Shown here in pieces: positions 28,453 through 37,048 of a stretch of 64,000 nt of DNA. Under the pieces are notes generated by a model. That model made no database searches. It was not told the origin of the DNA and saw nothing but the letters and a program-made list of their open reading frames with translations. The position numbers and the translations under genes were made by a program. How positions within the stretch are numbered: the stretch's first letter is position 1; every line of letters begins with the position of its first letter. This DNA is from Campylobacteraceae bacterium (GTDB lineage: Bacteria; Campylobacterota; Campylobacteria; Campylobacterales; Campylobacteraceae): contig CAADYZ010000012.1 in assembly GCA_900753405.1 (NCBI GenBank), positions 71,443 to 135,442 of the forward strand, given 5' to 3'.

Positions 28453-28803
28453 CTACTCGACCAAAAAGCCGTCCTCGTGCGTCCATTGCGTCAGGCTGTT
28501 TTCTTTGGCTTGGATGCAAAAATAATACAAATCGCTTGTTGCATAAACCTTTCGCACCATGCTTGGGGCAACTCTGAGCGCGTCTCCTGCTTTGAGCGCG
28601 ACCTTTTCTTTGTCAAGCTCGATGAAGCCTTCGCCGCTGATGATGAGATAGACCTCTTCGTTTTGCTTGTGAGCGTGGTAAAACGGCACTTGCGCGCCTG
28701 CTGGCAAGCGGTTGGCTGAGATTTCACAGCCAGTGAGGTTGAGGCTCTCTTTAAGCTCGCTTCGCGTGCTGTTTTCAAGGCTGATTTTGTTGTAATTTGG
28801 CAT
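28453..28803 (-). CDS. Small cupin-domain protein
   Basis: 116 residues, one cupin barrel. Motif 1 is FYHAHKQNEEVYLIISGEGFIELD (H, H, E ligands and a G-rich turn); motif 2 is AGDALRVAPSMVRKVYA, where the usual histidine is not obvious. Such proteins are metal-dependent isomerases, dioxygenases or sensors; the substrate is unknown. It is transcribed away from the HxlR regulator at 28996 and is the likely target of that regulator. AAAGGAGGG precedes the ATG. Confidence 0.82.
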   Translation of the reverse strand: MPNYNKISLENSTRSELKESLNLTGCEISANRLPAGAQVPFYHAHKQNEEVYLIISGEGFIELDKEKVALKAGDALRVAPSMVRKVYATSDLYYFCIQAKENSLTQWTHEDGFLVE

Positions 28804-28958
28804 AATGCCCTCCTTTGGTAAAATTACAAGAAGATTAGCACATTAGAGCCAAGTTGTCAAGTAGGCACTTTTTTGTAATGCACTCACCTTTTAGAAACTA
28901 TTGTGGTAAAATCGCCACTTCTGGCTGTTTTGCGTTTTGAGAAAAAGCAAAATTGTGT

Positions 28959-28964
28959 TATAAT
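28959..28964 (+). promoter_or_regulatory. hxlR promoter -10 box
   Basis: TATAAT with an upstream TG (extended type), 32 bases before the hxlR ATG. The 190-base divergent space should hold the regulator's operator, which I could not fix. Confidence 0.55.
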
Positions 28965-28995
28965 CGCGCCTAAAAATTCACCAAAAAGGCTAAAA

Positions 28996-29346
28996 ATGCA
29001 AAACTACATCTCACCTTGTCCAGTGGAGACAACACTAAACATCATCGGCAACAAATGGAAATTTCTCATCATCTGGCATCTGCTTAGCGGAAAAAAGCGT
29101 TTTGGCGAGCTGCAAAGGTCGATCTCTGCGACTAAAAATCAAGACATTTCGCAAAAAGTTTTGACGCAGAATTTGCGTGAGTTGCAAGAAGCGGGGCTTG
29201 TCGCAAGGGAGGTTTTCGCGCAAGTCCCGCCAAAAGTCGAATACTCCTTAACTCCGCTTGGAGCGAGTTTGAGCGGGCTTTTTACGGCGTTGTTGCAGTG
29301 GGGCGAAGGCTACATCCTAGCGCAGTCTTCGCCGCCAAAATGTTAA
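28996..29346 (+). CDS. HxlR-family transcriptional regulator
   Basis: Winged-helix DNA-binding dimer, often redox or electrophile sensing. CPVETTLNIIGNKWKFLIIWHL, the recognition region RFGELQRSI followed by ISQKVLTQNLRELQEAGLV, and the wing REVFAQVPPKVEYSLTPLG are typical. The conserved N-terminal cysteine (C8) is present, the residue oxidised in YodB/HypR-type members. 116 residues from the ATG at 28996; the longer upstream frame lacks homology. Confidence 0.9.
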   Translation: MQNYISPCPVETTLNIIGNKWKFLIIWHLLSGKKRFGELQRSISATKNQDISQKVLTQNLRELQEAGLVAREVFAQVPPKVEYSLTPLGASLSGLFTALLQWGEGYILAQSSPPKC

Positions 29347-29374
29347 AATCAAATTTGATTTTAACATTTTGGCG
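29333..29374. terminator. Perfect 42-bp palindrome between convergent stop codons
   Basis: Two 21-base arms meet at the AAATTT centre with no mismatch (checked base by base). The centre is the dispersed element's palindromic form; the outer part (CGCCAAAATG/CATTTTGGCG) extends it. It spans the hxlR stop and ends one base before the stop of the opposing gene, serving as a bidirectional terminator. Confidence 0.85.
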
Positions 29375-29375
29375 T

Positions 29376-30359
29376 TTAGGCGTGGTAAAACAGCTCGCTG
29401 CTGCAAAACCTGCCGCTCTCTTTCAAAAACAGCAAGGTGTTTAGTTTTTTGAAGTCTGAGTGGCTCAAAAAGCCTCTTAACTCGTCGATCTGCCCAAAGT
29501 CGTAAAGCAAAAATCCATACGCCTCGTTGGCACTCACACTGCTTTCTTTAAACTCTGCAAACAACGCCAAAACCTCTTGCGGAGCGTAGAGGTTTCGCAC
29601 CGCAAGGGCGATTTGTACAAAGTCTGCGGCGTCAAAGTCGCTTCTTTTTACCAAACGGCGAAGCTGCTCGGGCGTTAGGTCCTCAGCTTTTGCGAGGCGG
29701 GCGATGATTTCGCGTGTGGTGGCGGCGTCAAATTCGAATTTAGCAACATCCTCAAAGTCGCCTTTTTGGGCGATCAGCGCTAAGGCTTGCTGTTTGACAG
29801 CGGGGTTTAGCTCTCTGCCGCTGCTTAAAATCCCAAGTGCGTAGGCGTAGTCGCTTTTTGCGAGATTGAGTTCGTTGAGGATGACGAGTTTGTTTTGGGG
29901 TGGAAGTTTGAAGGGTTTGAGATTTACCGCGTTGCCGCTTTTAGCTTGCAAAAAGAGGCTGTAAATTTCGTTTAATTTCGCGTTTGAAAAGGTGACTTTT
30001 TCTTCACTCCACGGAGAAAGCGCTGTTGCAAGTAGGGTTGGAGTCGAGAAAATCTGCGTCTTAAACTCCTCATTGGCAACTTGTGCTAACAGCGTTGCTT
30101 TTGCCACTTCGTCAAAGGCGTGAATGTCGTTTTTTAGGGCGCGCGAGGCTTTGAAAATCTGCCATTCGCAAAATAGAAAATGCGCGATTGTAAAGAGAAA
30201 ATACAGCACAAGCGGCGCGACAACCCAAGTTGCGACTTTGAGGTTGAAAGTAATGCCAAAAACTTTAACTTCGTGAAGCGTGTTGAAAAAGCTATGCACC
30301 AAAAGCCACATTACGAAGATATACAACAAACTTGCGCCCAAAAAAACCTTTGTTCTCAT
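29376..30359 (-). CDS. Conserved Campylobacter membrane protein, unknown function
   Basis: 327 residues. Two N-terminal membrane segments (about residues 5-24 and 43-67), then a long cytoplasmic helical region of short paired helices resembling HEAT or tetratricopeptide-like solenoids. I recognise no catalytic motif. The accD-rlmH-dksA-membrane protein order matches C. jejuni. Its start overlaps the dksA-like stop codon by four bases. Confidence 0.75.
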   Translation of the reverse strand: MRTKVFLGASLLYIFVMWLLVHSFFNTLHEVKVFGITFNLKVATWVVAPLVLYFLFTIAHFLFCEWQIFKASRALKNDIHAFDEVAKATLLAQVANEEFKTQIFSTPTLLATALSPWSEEKVTFSNAKLNEIYSLFLQAKSGNAVNLKPFKLPPQNKLVILNELNLAKSDYAYALGILSSGRELNPAVKQQALALIAQKGDFEDVAKFEFDAATTREIIARLAKAEDLTPEQLRRLVKRSDFDAADFVQIALAVRNLYAPQEVLALFAEFKESSVSANEAYGFLLYDFGQIDELRGFLSHSDFKKLNTLLFLKESGRFCSSELFYHA

Positions 30360-30715
30360 TTGCCACCTCGCTCTTTTTCGACTATCTCGCGGCAGTCAAA
30401 GCAGTATCTCGCGTGCGGTTTTGCGGTGAGTCGTTGCAGGTCGATCTCCTCGTCACACATCTCGCAAATTCCGAATTTCTTCTCGGCAAATTTGGCTAAC
30501 GCCCGCTCGATCTCTGCTAGCTCGCGCTCGTTTTGGGCGATGATGCTTGATTGTAAGTTGGCTTCGGTGTTGATCTTAGCAAAGTCGCCGTCATCAACAG
30601 GCGAGGAGTTGGTAATGGCGTTTATGTCGCTGTTGGCATTTGCGATGGCTGCGTTTAACTTCTCTTTCCTAGCTTGCAAGAGAGCTTTTAGTTCTTCTAA
30701 GTTGCTAGTTGTCAT
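30356..30715 (-). CDS. dksA: DksA/TraR-type C4 zinc-finger protein
   Basis: RNA-polymerase-binding regulator of the stringent response type. A coiled-coil N-terminus (LEELKALLQARKEKLNAAI) with the tip acidic residues DDGDFA, then a four-cysteine zinc finger CEMC ... CFDC. The second ATG (30715) has AAAGGA six bases away and is preferred; 119 residues. Middle gene of the accD-rlmH-dksA operon. Confidence 0.9.
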   Translation of the reverse strand: MTTSNLEELKALLQARKEKLNAAIANANSDINAITNSSPVDDGDFAKINTEANLQSSIIAQNERELAEIERALAKFAEKKFGICEMCDEEIDLQRLTAKPHARYCFDCREIVEKERGGK

Positions 30716-30734
30716 AGTCATCCTTTATGCAAAG

Positions 30735-31181
30735 TTATTTATGGTAAGGGTGGTTGTTGTTTATGCAAAGTGCGCGAAAAATCTGCTCATAAAGCATTAG
30801 TTTTGCGATTTTGTGTGAAAATGTCATCGCACTCAGACTTATGACGCGCGACATTTTACCCTTAAATTCATCGCTTAGCCCATATGCCCCGCCGATGAAA
30901 AAGTTGATCTCGTTTTTGTCTTGCAGCAGTTTGGCAAAACCAGCGCTGTCAAGCCTCTCGCCCCTCTCGTCTAGCCCCACGCAAAAGCCGCTTACGCTCG
31001 CGTGGTAAGCCTCTTCGTAAGCCCTAAGCGAGAGGTTGCGGCTTGACTTTTGCGCGCGTGAGATTTGCGTGTTGAATTTGTTGATTTCACTCACCTTCGC
31101 CCACCGCGAAATCATCTTCTTAAACTCGCCAACATCGCTACTTTCGTCTATTTTTTGAATGCAATATATATTAATTTGCAT
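30735..31181 (-). CDS. rlmH: 23S rRNA pseudouridine-1915 N3-methyltransferase RlmH
   Basis: SPOUT methyltransferase modifying helix 69 of 23S rRNA. INIYCIQK start, LDERGERLDSAGFA, the knot segment INFFIGGAYGLSDE and the C-terminal SLSAMTFSHKIAKLMLYEQIFRA are characteristic. 148 residues. It directly follows the accD stop. Confidence 0.93.
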   Translation of the reverse strand: MQINIYCIQKIDESSDVGEFKKMISRWAKVSEINKFNTQISRAQKSSRNLSLRAYEEAYHASVSGFCVGLDERGERLDSAGFAKLLQDKNEINFFIGGAYGLSDEFKGKMSRVISLSAMTFSHKIAKLMLYEQIFRALCINNNHPYHK

Positions 31182-32057
31182 CTACGCCCTTTGCGGCTGC
31201 GTGGCTTTTGCGTCCTCTTGGCTTGGCGCGAAAAACCTTAGCAGGTCGGCGATGTATTTTTTCTGCTCACTTCGCGCGACAATAGCGTCAATTAACCCGT
31301 GAGAGAGCAAAAATTCCGCCTTTTGAAAACCTTCTGGAAGCGTGGCTTTGATGGTCTGTTCGATCACCCTCGCGCCCGCAAAGCCGATTGTCGCGCCGGG
31401 TTCTGCGATGATCACATCCCCCAAAAAGGCAAAACTCGCGCTCACGCCGCCCATTGTCGGGTCGGTTAGAAGCGAGATGAACGGTAGTTTTGCCTCAGCT
31501 AAAAGTTGCAATGCCGCACTCGTTTTACTCATCTGCATCAAACTAAACATACTCTCTTGCATCCTCGCCCCGCCGCTTGCGGAGATGATGACAAGTCCGC
31601 TGCGTGAGTCGATCGCCCGTTTGACTGCCCGCAAAATCTTCTCGCCTTCAACCGCGCTCAAACTTCCGCCCATAAACGCAAAGTCAAAGACGACAACTTG
31701 CGCCAAAACGCCGTCAATCCGCCCCTCACCAGCGATCGCCGAGCTGAACCGCCCAGTGGCTTGCGCGTTCTCTTCGAGTCGTTTTTTGTAGGATTTTTTA
31801 TCAACAAATTTTAGCGGATCAACAGGTTTTAAGTCGTGGTCAAACTCGACAAAACTCCCCTCATCACATAAAAATTCGATCCTCTTTGCAGCGTTAATTC
31901 TAAGGTGAGTGTTACATTTTGAGCAGACAAAAAGATTGGTTTCGATCTCTTTGCTATACATTAAATTTCCGCAACCACTGCATTTAATCCAATGCGACGG
32001 TGCTTCTTCTTGCGTTGCGCGTTTTTTTCGTAAGTTTTTGAAAAATCCACCTAACAT
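31182..32057 (-). CDS. accD: Acetyl-CoA carboxylase carboxyltransferase beta subunit
   Basis: Transfers carboxyl from biotin to acetyl-CoA for fatty-acid synthesis, with AccA. N-terminal zinc finger CSGCGNLMYSKE...CSKCN, then the crotonase-like core (GGSLSAVEGEKI, SASGGARMQES, PTMGGVSASFA, AEPGATIGFAGARVI). The ATG at 32057 lies 12 bases after AAAGG with a nearer ATG at 32063 abutting GGA; the shorter start is preferred. First gene of its operon. Confidence 0.95.
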   Translation of the reverse strand: MLGGFFKNLRKKRATQEEAPSHWIKCSGCGNLMYSKEIETNLFVCSKCNTHLRINAAKRIEFLCDEGSFVEFDHDLKPVDPLKFVDKKSYKKRLEENAQATGRFSSAIAGEGRIDGVLAQVVVFDFAFMGGSLSAVEGEKILRAVKRAIDSRSGLVIISASGGARMQESMFSLMQMSKTSAALQLLAEAKLPFISLLTDPTMGGVSASFAFLGDVIIAEPGATIGFAGARVIEQTIKATLPEGFQKAEFLLSHGLIDAIVARSEQKKYIADLLRFFAPSQEDAKATQPQRA

Positions 32058-32166
32058 TTGCATTCCTTTAAACACAAAATTTGCCGATTATACAAATTTG
32101 GCTTTAAAATTTAGCTGAAATGCCTATTTTAGCTAAAAATTTAGCCAAAATTCGTGGAAATTTGTG

Positions 32167-32204
32167 TCAAATTCGGTTTTAACAAATTTGTCAAAACCGA
32201 ATTT
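32167..32204. repeat. Inverted pair of elements between aguB and accD
   Basis: TCAAATTCGGTTTTAACAAA and TTTGTCAAAACCGAATTTAA form a nearly gapless hairpin downstream of aguB. Confidence 0.85.
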
Positions 32205-32251
32205 AAAACACGCCATCTCGCGCAACACAGACGCTCTGGTCGCAAACAAAA

Positions 32252-33193
32252 CTAGTCCAAAAACCGCTTGGTCAAGCCGCCGTAAGCCTCGATCCTCCTG
32301 TCGCGTAAAAAGGGCCACCATCGCCTAACGCTTTCGCATCTTTGCAGGTCGAGCGAAACCACGCGCGCCACCTCTTCGCGTTCGTCTGAGCAAAAAAGCA
32401 GTTCGCCTTGCGCTCCAAAAACAAAGCTATGCCCCCAAAACAAAATCCCCGCTTCACCGCTCTTGCTTCCGCTCTCTTTAAAGGCTTCGTTTAAGCCGCC
32501 TTCGCCGCTTGTCGGCTCGCTGCTAGCCTTTTGGGCTTCAAAGCCAACGCGATTAACCGCGACAACGGGCAGCGAGTTTGCCACCGCGTGACCTCTTTGC
32601 ACGGCGATCCACGCGTCAAGTTGGCGGCGTTTTTCATCCTCCGCGTCTGCCTCAAACCAGCCGATCGCCGTTGGGTAGATCAAAATCTGCGCCCCCTTTA
32701 ACGCCATAATCCTTGCCGCCTCAGGATACCACTGATCCCAGCATACAAGCACGCCGAGCCGCCCAACGCTCGTGTGGATGACGCCAAACTCCTCGCCCGG
32801 CGTGAAGTAGAATTTTTCGCAAAACTGCGGATCGTCTGGGATGTGCATTTTGCGTTGAATTCCAGCCTTTGAGCCGTCTTTGTCAAAAACCACCGCCGTG
32901 TTGTGATAAAGCCCTTCGCTGCGTCTTTCAAAAAGCGAAGTGACAAGCACAACGCCCGCCTCTTTTGCCGCGTTCGCCCAAAACTCGCACTCGCTTTCAA
33001 ACTCGCCCGCAAGGTCGAAATTCGCCACATCCTGCGTTTGGCAAAAGTAGTGCGTTTGGTGAAGTTCTTGCAGCACAACAAGCTGCGCGCCCTCTTTTGC
33101 CACCTTTTTCACAGCCTCGATGGTGGCTTGACGCGTGGCGGTTTTGCTGCCTTTGTAGCGGTGCGACACAAGTGCGACATTTAGCTTTTTCAC
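32252..33193 (-). CDS. aguB: N-carbamoylputrescine amidase
   Basis: Nitrilase-superfamily enzyme hydrolysing N-carbamoylputrescine to putrescine. The Glu-Lys-Cys triad is visible: LQELHQTHYF, RKMHIPDDP and VLVCWDQWYPEAAR. 313 residues; a Ser/Gly/Glu-rich loop (EPTSGEGGLNEAFKESGS) makes it slightly longer than usual. GTG start with AAAGGAG upstream. aguA, the preceding pathway step, is at 35322, across rpoD. Confidence 0.93.
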   Translation of the reverse strand: MKKLNVALVSHRYKGSKTATRQATIEAVKKVAKEGAQLVVLQELHQTHYFCQTQDVANFDLAGEFESECEFWANAAKEAGVVLVTSLFERRSEGLYHNTAVVFDKDGSKAGIQRKMHIPDDPQFCEKFYFTPGEEFGVIHTSVGRLGVLVCWDQWYPEAARIMALKGAQILIYPTAIGWFEADAEDEKRRQLDAWIAVQRGHAVANSLPVVAVNRVGFEAQKASSEPTSGEGGLNEAFKESGSKSGEAGILFWGHSFVFGAQGELLFCSDEREEVARVVSLDLQRCESVRRWWPFLRDRRIEAYGGLTKRFLD

Positions 33194-33207
33194 TTCACTC
33201 CTTTAAC

Positions 33208-33306
33208 TCAAATTCGGTTTTTGCAACCGCTAAACATATTAAATTTTTCTACAAATTTCAAATTCGGTTTTAACAAAATTCGCAAATTTGCTAAAACCGA
33301 ATTTGG
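33208..33306. repeat. Three element copies between aguB and rpoD
   Basis: A single forward copy at 33208-33226 and an inverted pair at 33258-33306 (TTCAAATTCGGTTTTAACAA facing TTTGCTAAAACCGAATTTGG), the latter ending at the rpoD stop codon. Confidence 0.85.
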
Positions 33307-33307
33307 G

Positions 33308-35233
33308 TTAATTCCCTTCGACATAGGCTTTTAGTGGGCGTCCGATTTTGGGATGTTTGAGCTTTTTGATCGCCGAAGCTTCAATTTGCCTCACTCTCTC
33401 GCGCGTCACGCCAAGCGCCTCGCCGATCTCTTCAAGCGTCCTATCACTCTCGTCATCCATCAGCCCAAACCGCATTCTAATCACCGTTCTTTCGCGCTCG
33501 CTAAGCTGCTCTAAAACGCTGTTGATCTGCTCGCGTAAGTCGTCTTTGAGGATCAAATCCACCGGACTTGGACTGCTTTTGTCCTCGACAAAATCGCCGT
33601 ATTTTCCGTCATCGTCACTCCCCACAGGCGCTTCAAGGCTGATCGGCTCTTTGGTGATTTTGATGGCTTGTTTGATCTTATCCACGCTTAAATCAAGCTC
33701 TTTTGCGAGCGTGACAATGTCGGCTTCTTTGCCCGTTTCGTGGAGATATTTGCGGTTGATGCGGTTGATGCGGTTGATGGTTTCGATCATATGGATCGGA
33801 ATGCGGATCGTGCGGGCTTGGTCAGCGATCGCGCGGCTGATGGCTTGACGAATCCACCAAGTCGCGTAAGTTGAAAATTTGTAGCCTTTTTTGTATTCGA
33901 ATTTATCCACCGCTTTCATCAGCCCGATATTACCCTCTTGGATGAGGTCTAAAAAGGCAAGTCCGCGGTTTGTAAAACGCTTTGCGATGCTCACAACAAG
34001 GCGCAAATTCGCCCTCGCCATCCGCCCCTTCGCGCCGTCTGCGATCTCTTTTCCTTTGTTGATCTGCTCTAAAACCCGCGCAAGCTCGGCAGGGTCGAGG
34101 TTAAAGCCAGTTTTGCTCGCCTCACGCGTCATAAAGAGTTTTTTGATCTCAACATACCTCGAAACCATTGTAATCTCACTCACGCGCGCGGCAATGTCCT
34201 CTTTGCTGAGTTTTAAAATGTCTTTTAAAATCGCCGCGTGAGTCTTTTTCAGCTCGTCGCTATGTAGCGGAATGCGGTATTCAAGCTTTTTTAACTCTTT
34301 TGCAAATTCGGTGTCGTTTTTCAAAGAATGCTCGATCGAACGGACGATTTCGTTGATGAGTTTGCTTGTCGGACCAAGCTCCATCAGCGCGTTTTTAAGC
34401 ACAAGTTTTTTGAAAGCAAGGACGATTTTAGCTTCGGTTTTGATCTCACTTTCAAGGACATTGTTTTGCTTAGCAGCGATCTTCTGCCAGTCTTTTTTCG
34501 CCTTTTCAAGCGCGTTGAAAGCCTCGTAAATCGTTTGTGCGCGGCGGTCAAGCGGGATTTTTTTATTCAGTCCAACGACATTGATCTGCGCTGGCTCGTC
34601 CTCTGCAAACTCGCTCTCTTCGTCAAGTTCGCTCTCATCGTCAAGTTCTACTTCTTCGCCCGACTTGTCTTCGTCAAAGCTGCGGAAAAGCTCCTTAACG
34701 CGCCTCTCGCGGTTCATAAGCGGCACTTTGTATTGCAAAATAAAGTCGATCAAAAACGGCACTGAACAAAAGGCGTCTATAATGATGTCTTGTCCAAGTT
34801 CGATTAACTTGCTAATCTCAATCTCGTCTTCTTGCGTCAGCAACGCGACCGCACCCATCTCGCGCAAATACATCCTCACAGGGCTGTCCGAGCGACTCCA
34901 TTCAAGCAAGTCGTTGTCTGGCGTGTTGAGGTTAAAGTCGTCACTATCATCCCCATCCTCATCGCCCTCGATCTCTTCAAGGTTGTTTGCGTCAAACGCG
35001 GCGTTGTCGGCTATGCTGCGTTTTTTTAGCTCCTCGCGTCCGTAAGCTGCCGCGTCTATTGAGCTGATGATTTTGACATTGTGTTTTTCAGCCAAAAGCA
35101 TAACTTTTTTCAGCACAGAAGCGGTCGGCTGCGTCTTGAAAAGGCGCACAAGTTTTTCGATGGTTACGAATTTGTCTTGATTGTCCTCAAAAAGCTCATT
35201 GATCTCGCTGAAAATGTCGTTAGGTTTAACCAC
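33308..35233 (-). CDS. rpoD: Primary sigma factor sigma-70
   Basis: Directs RNA polymerase to housekeeping promoters. Region 1.2 [17 protein letters not shown], an acidic linker ([18 protein letters not shown]), region 2 ([36 protein letters not shown]), region 3 and region 4 ([31 protein letters not shown]) are all present. 641 residues, close to the C. jejuni protein. GTG start after AAGGAGG. Confidence 0.97.
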   Translation of the reverse strand: MVKPNDIFSEINELFEDNQDKFVTIEKLVRLFKTQPTASVLKKVMLLAEKHNVKIISSIDAAAYGREELKKRSIADNAAFDANNLEEIEGDEDGDDSDDFNLNTPDNDLLEWSRSDSPVRMYLREMGAVALLTQEDEIEISKLIELGQDIIIDAFCSVPFLIDFILQYKVPLMNRERRVKELFRSFDEDKSGEEVELDDESELDEESEFAEDEPAQINVVGLNKKIPLDRRAQTIYEAFNALEKAKKDWQKIAAKQNNVLESEIKTEAKIVLAFKKLVLKNALMELGPTSKLINEIVRSIEHSLKNDTEFAKELKKLEYRIPLHSDELKKTHAAILKDILKLSKEDIAARVSEITMVSRYVEIKKLFMTREASKTGFNLDPAELARVLEQINKGKEIADGAKGRMARANLRLVVSIAKRFTNRGLAFLDLIQEGNIGLMKAVDKFEYKKGYKFSTYATWWIRQAISRAIADQARTIRIPIHMIETINRINRINRKYLHETGKEADIVTLAKELDLSVDKIKQAIKITKEPISLEAPVGSDDDGKYGDFVEDKSSPSPVDLILKDDLREQINSVLEQLSERERTVIRMRFGLMDDESDRTLEEIGEALGVTRERVRQIEASAIKKLKHPKIGRPLKAYVEGN

Positions 35234-35321
35234 GCTTGCCTCCTTGTTAAAAAGGGGTTAAGTTTAGCCTTTTTTTAATAAATTTTGGTTAAATTTAGCG
35301 AAATTTATTTTGGAGAGTGTT

Positions 35322-36305
35322 ATGAAACGCGCCTTTGCCGAGTGGGAAAAACAAGAGCTTTTGATGGTCGCTGCGCCGCACGAAAACACCGACTGGAAGC
35401 CGTATTTAAGCGAAATTCGCAGCGCTTATGTCGAATTTGTCAAGGCGGCTAGCGCGTTTGAAAAAGTTTTAGTGATAGCGCCTAGTTTTAACGACTTTTT
35501 GCCCTTTGCAGGAGTTGAAAATGTCGAGTTTTTTGCCGCCCAGACGAATGACACTTGGATTAGAGATTACGGAGCGATCGACATCTTCGACGCCGAGCTC
35601 GACAAGGCGGTGAGTTACGACTTTAACTTCAACGCGTGGGGCGGAAAGTTTGAGTGCGGGCTGGACAACGCTTTAAACTCGAAGCTTTTTGGCGAGTTTT
35701 TTGGCACGAATTTGGAGAAGATTAACCTCATTTTAGAGGGCGGAAGTGTCGAGTTTAACGGCGAGGGCGTGCTTTTGACGACAAGCGAATGTTTGCTAAA
35801 CGATAACCGCAACGCACTTAGTAAAGAGAGTCTTGAAGAGCGTTTGAGCGAGCTTTTTGGACTAAAAAAAATCATCTGGCTCAGCGAAGGTTTCATCAAA
35901 GGCGACGACACCGACTCGCACATCGACACTCTCGCGCGTTTTGTCGCGCCAAATGTTATTGCTCTGGCAGCTTGCGAGGATGAGGCAGACGAGCATTTTG
36001 CGCCGCTAAAAGCGCTTGAAAAACAGGTTTGCGCGGCGGGCTTTGAGGTTGTTCGCTTGCCGCTGCCGAGTCAGATCGTGTTTGATGGCAGGCGGCTTGG
36101 GGCGACTTATTGCAACTTCGTGTTTGTTAATGGCGGGTTGATCGTGCCGACTTACAACGACTTGCGCGCGGATGAGTTCGCGCTTGAAGCGTTGCAAAAA
36201 GCCTTGCCAAACCGCAAAGTTGTTGGCGTAGATGCGAGCGTGTTTATTAGACAAAACGGCAGCCTTCACTGCTCGTGTCAAAACCGCTTTTTAGCAAAAA
36301 GGTAG
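35322..36305 (+). CDS. aguA: Agmatine deiminase (peptidylarginine deiminase family)
   Basis: Converts agmatine to N-carbamoylputrescine, feeding AguB. Motifs: WIRDYGAI (Asp), LEGGSVEFNGEG, DTDSHIDTLARF (His/Asp) and the C-terminal LHCSCQNR with the nucleophilic cysteine. The ATG at 35322 has TTGGAGAG upstream; the in-frame TTG lies in that ribosome site. 327 residues. Divergent from rpoD. Confidence 0.9.
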   Translation: MKRAFAEWEKQELLMVAAPHENTDWKPYLSEIRSAYVEFVKAASAFEKVLVIAPSFNDFLPFAGVENVEFFAAQTNDTWIRDYGAIDIFDAELDKAVSYDFNFNAWGGKFECGLDNALNSKLFGEFFGTNLEKINLILEGGSVEFNGEGVLLTTSECLLNDNRNALSKESLEERLSELFGLKKIIWLSEGFIKGDDTDSHIDTLARFVAPNVIALAACEDEADEHFAPLKALEKQVCAAGFEVVRLPLPSQIVFDGRRLGATYCNFVFVNGGLIVPTYNDLRADEFALEALQKALPNRKVVGVDASVFIRQNGSLHCSCQNRFLAKR

Positions 36306-36343
36306 TCAAATTCGGTTTTAGCAAAATGTCAAAACCAAATTTG
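36306..36343. repeat. Inverted pair of elements abutting the aguA stop
   Basis: TAG then TCAAATTCGGTTTTAGCAAA and a reverse TGTCAAAACCAAATTTGG; hairpin after the stop codon. Confidence 0.85.
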
Positions 36344-36426
36344 GTTGATTTGCGGCTGGGTTTGAAAAAAATTTAAGAAATTTTTAGGCAAAATTCACAA
36401 TTTATCTCACTTTACAAAGGATTTGT

Positions 36427-37047
36427 ATGAAAACATTGGCAAAACTCTCACTTGCAGCCGCACTTCTTGGCGCGCCACTTAGTGCAAACGCGTTGGCACA
36501 AATTTTTGCTGGGGCTGACGGCGTGTATTCTGACACGACTTTAAGAAGCGGTCCGTTTGGCAAAAACAGCGATAAGATTATGGGTTATGGCGTGCGAGGC
36601 GGCGTTTATCTTGGAGATTCAAAGCTTTATTTAGGCTATTACTACGAGCCAAAAGCTGAGTTAAAAGTTAGCAACGGCGACTACACTTGGGACGCGAAGA
36701 AGATCGTTCTAGGTTGGGACTGGGGCGTGATCGGCGCATTTGGCTTTAAGCTTGTTGTGGGTGCAAATGTCGGTCGAGCGGACACAAAAGAGACCTACGC
36801 TTTTAGTGACGGACGCAAAGAGGACTTTTCAAATTCGGGCTGGCTAGCAGGGATCAAAGCAGGCGTGAAATACGAATTTTTAAAATTTAACGAGATCGAA
36901 TTTGGCGTTAAACGCGAGTGGGGTTGGTATGGCGACATCTCAAAACCAGAGCTAACGGGCGGCGCGCTCAACTTCTCAAACAAAGACAACACAAGGCAAG
37001 AGAGCACTTCGCTCTACCTTGGCTACATCTTCAAATTCGGAATCTAG
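36427..37047 (+). CDS. Outer-membrane beta-barrel protein, unknown function
   Basis: 206 residues with a signal peptide (LAKLSLAAALLGAPLSANA, cleavage near residue 24). Alternating hydrophobic beta strands follow (GGVYLGDSKLYLGYYYEPKA, KIVLGWDWGVIGAFGFKLVV, SLYLGYIFKFGI) with an aromatic C-terminal strand, typical of an 8-stranded barrel. The family is not recognised. mqnD begins immediately after the stop codon. Confidence 0.7.
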   Translation: MKTLAKLSLAAALLGAPLSANALAQIFAGADGVYSDTTLRSGPFGKNSDKIMGYGVRGGVYLGDSKLYLGYYYEPKAELKVSNGDYTWDAKKIVLGWDWGVIGAFGFKLVVGANVGRADTKETYAFSDGRKEDFSNSGWLAGIKAGVKYEFLKFNEIEFGVKREWGWYGDISKPELTGGALNFSNKDNTRQESTSLYLGYIFKFGI

Positions 37048-37048
37048 T

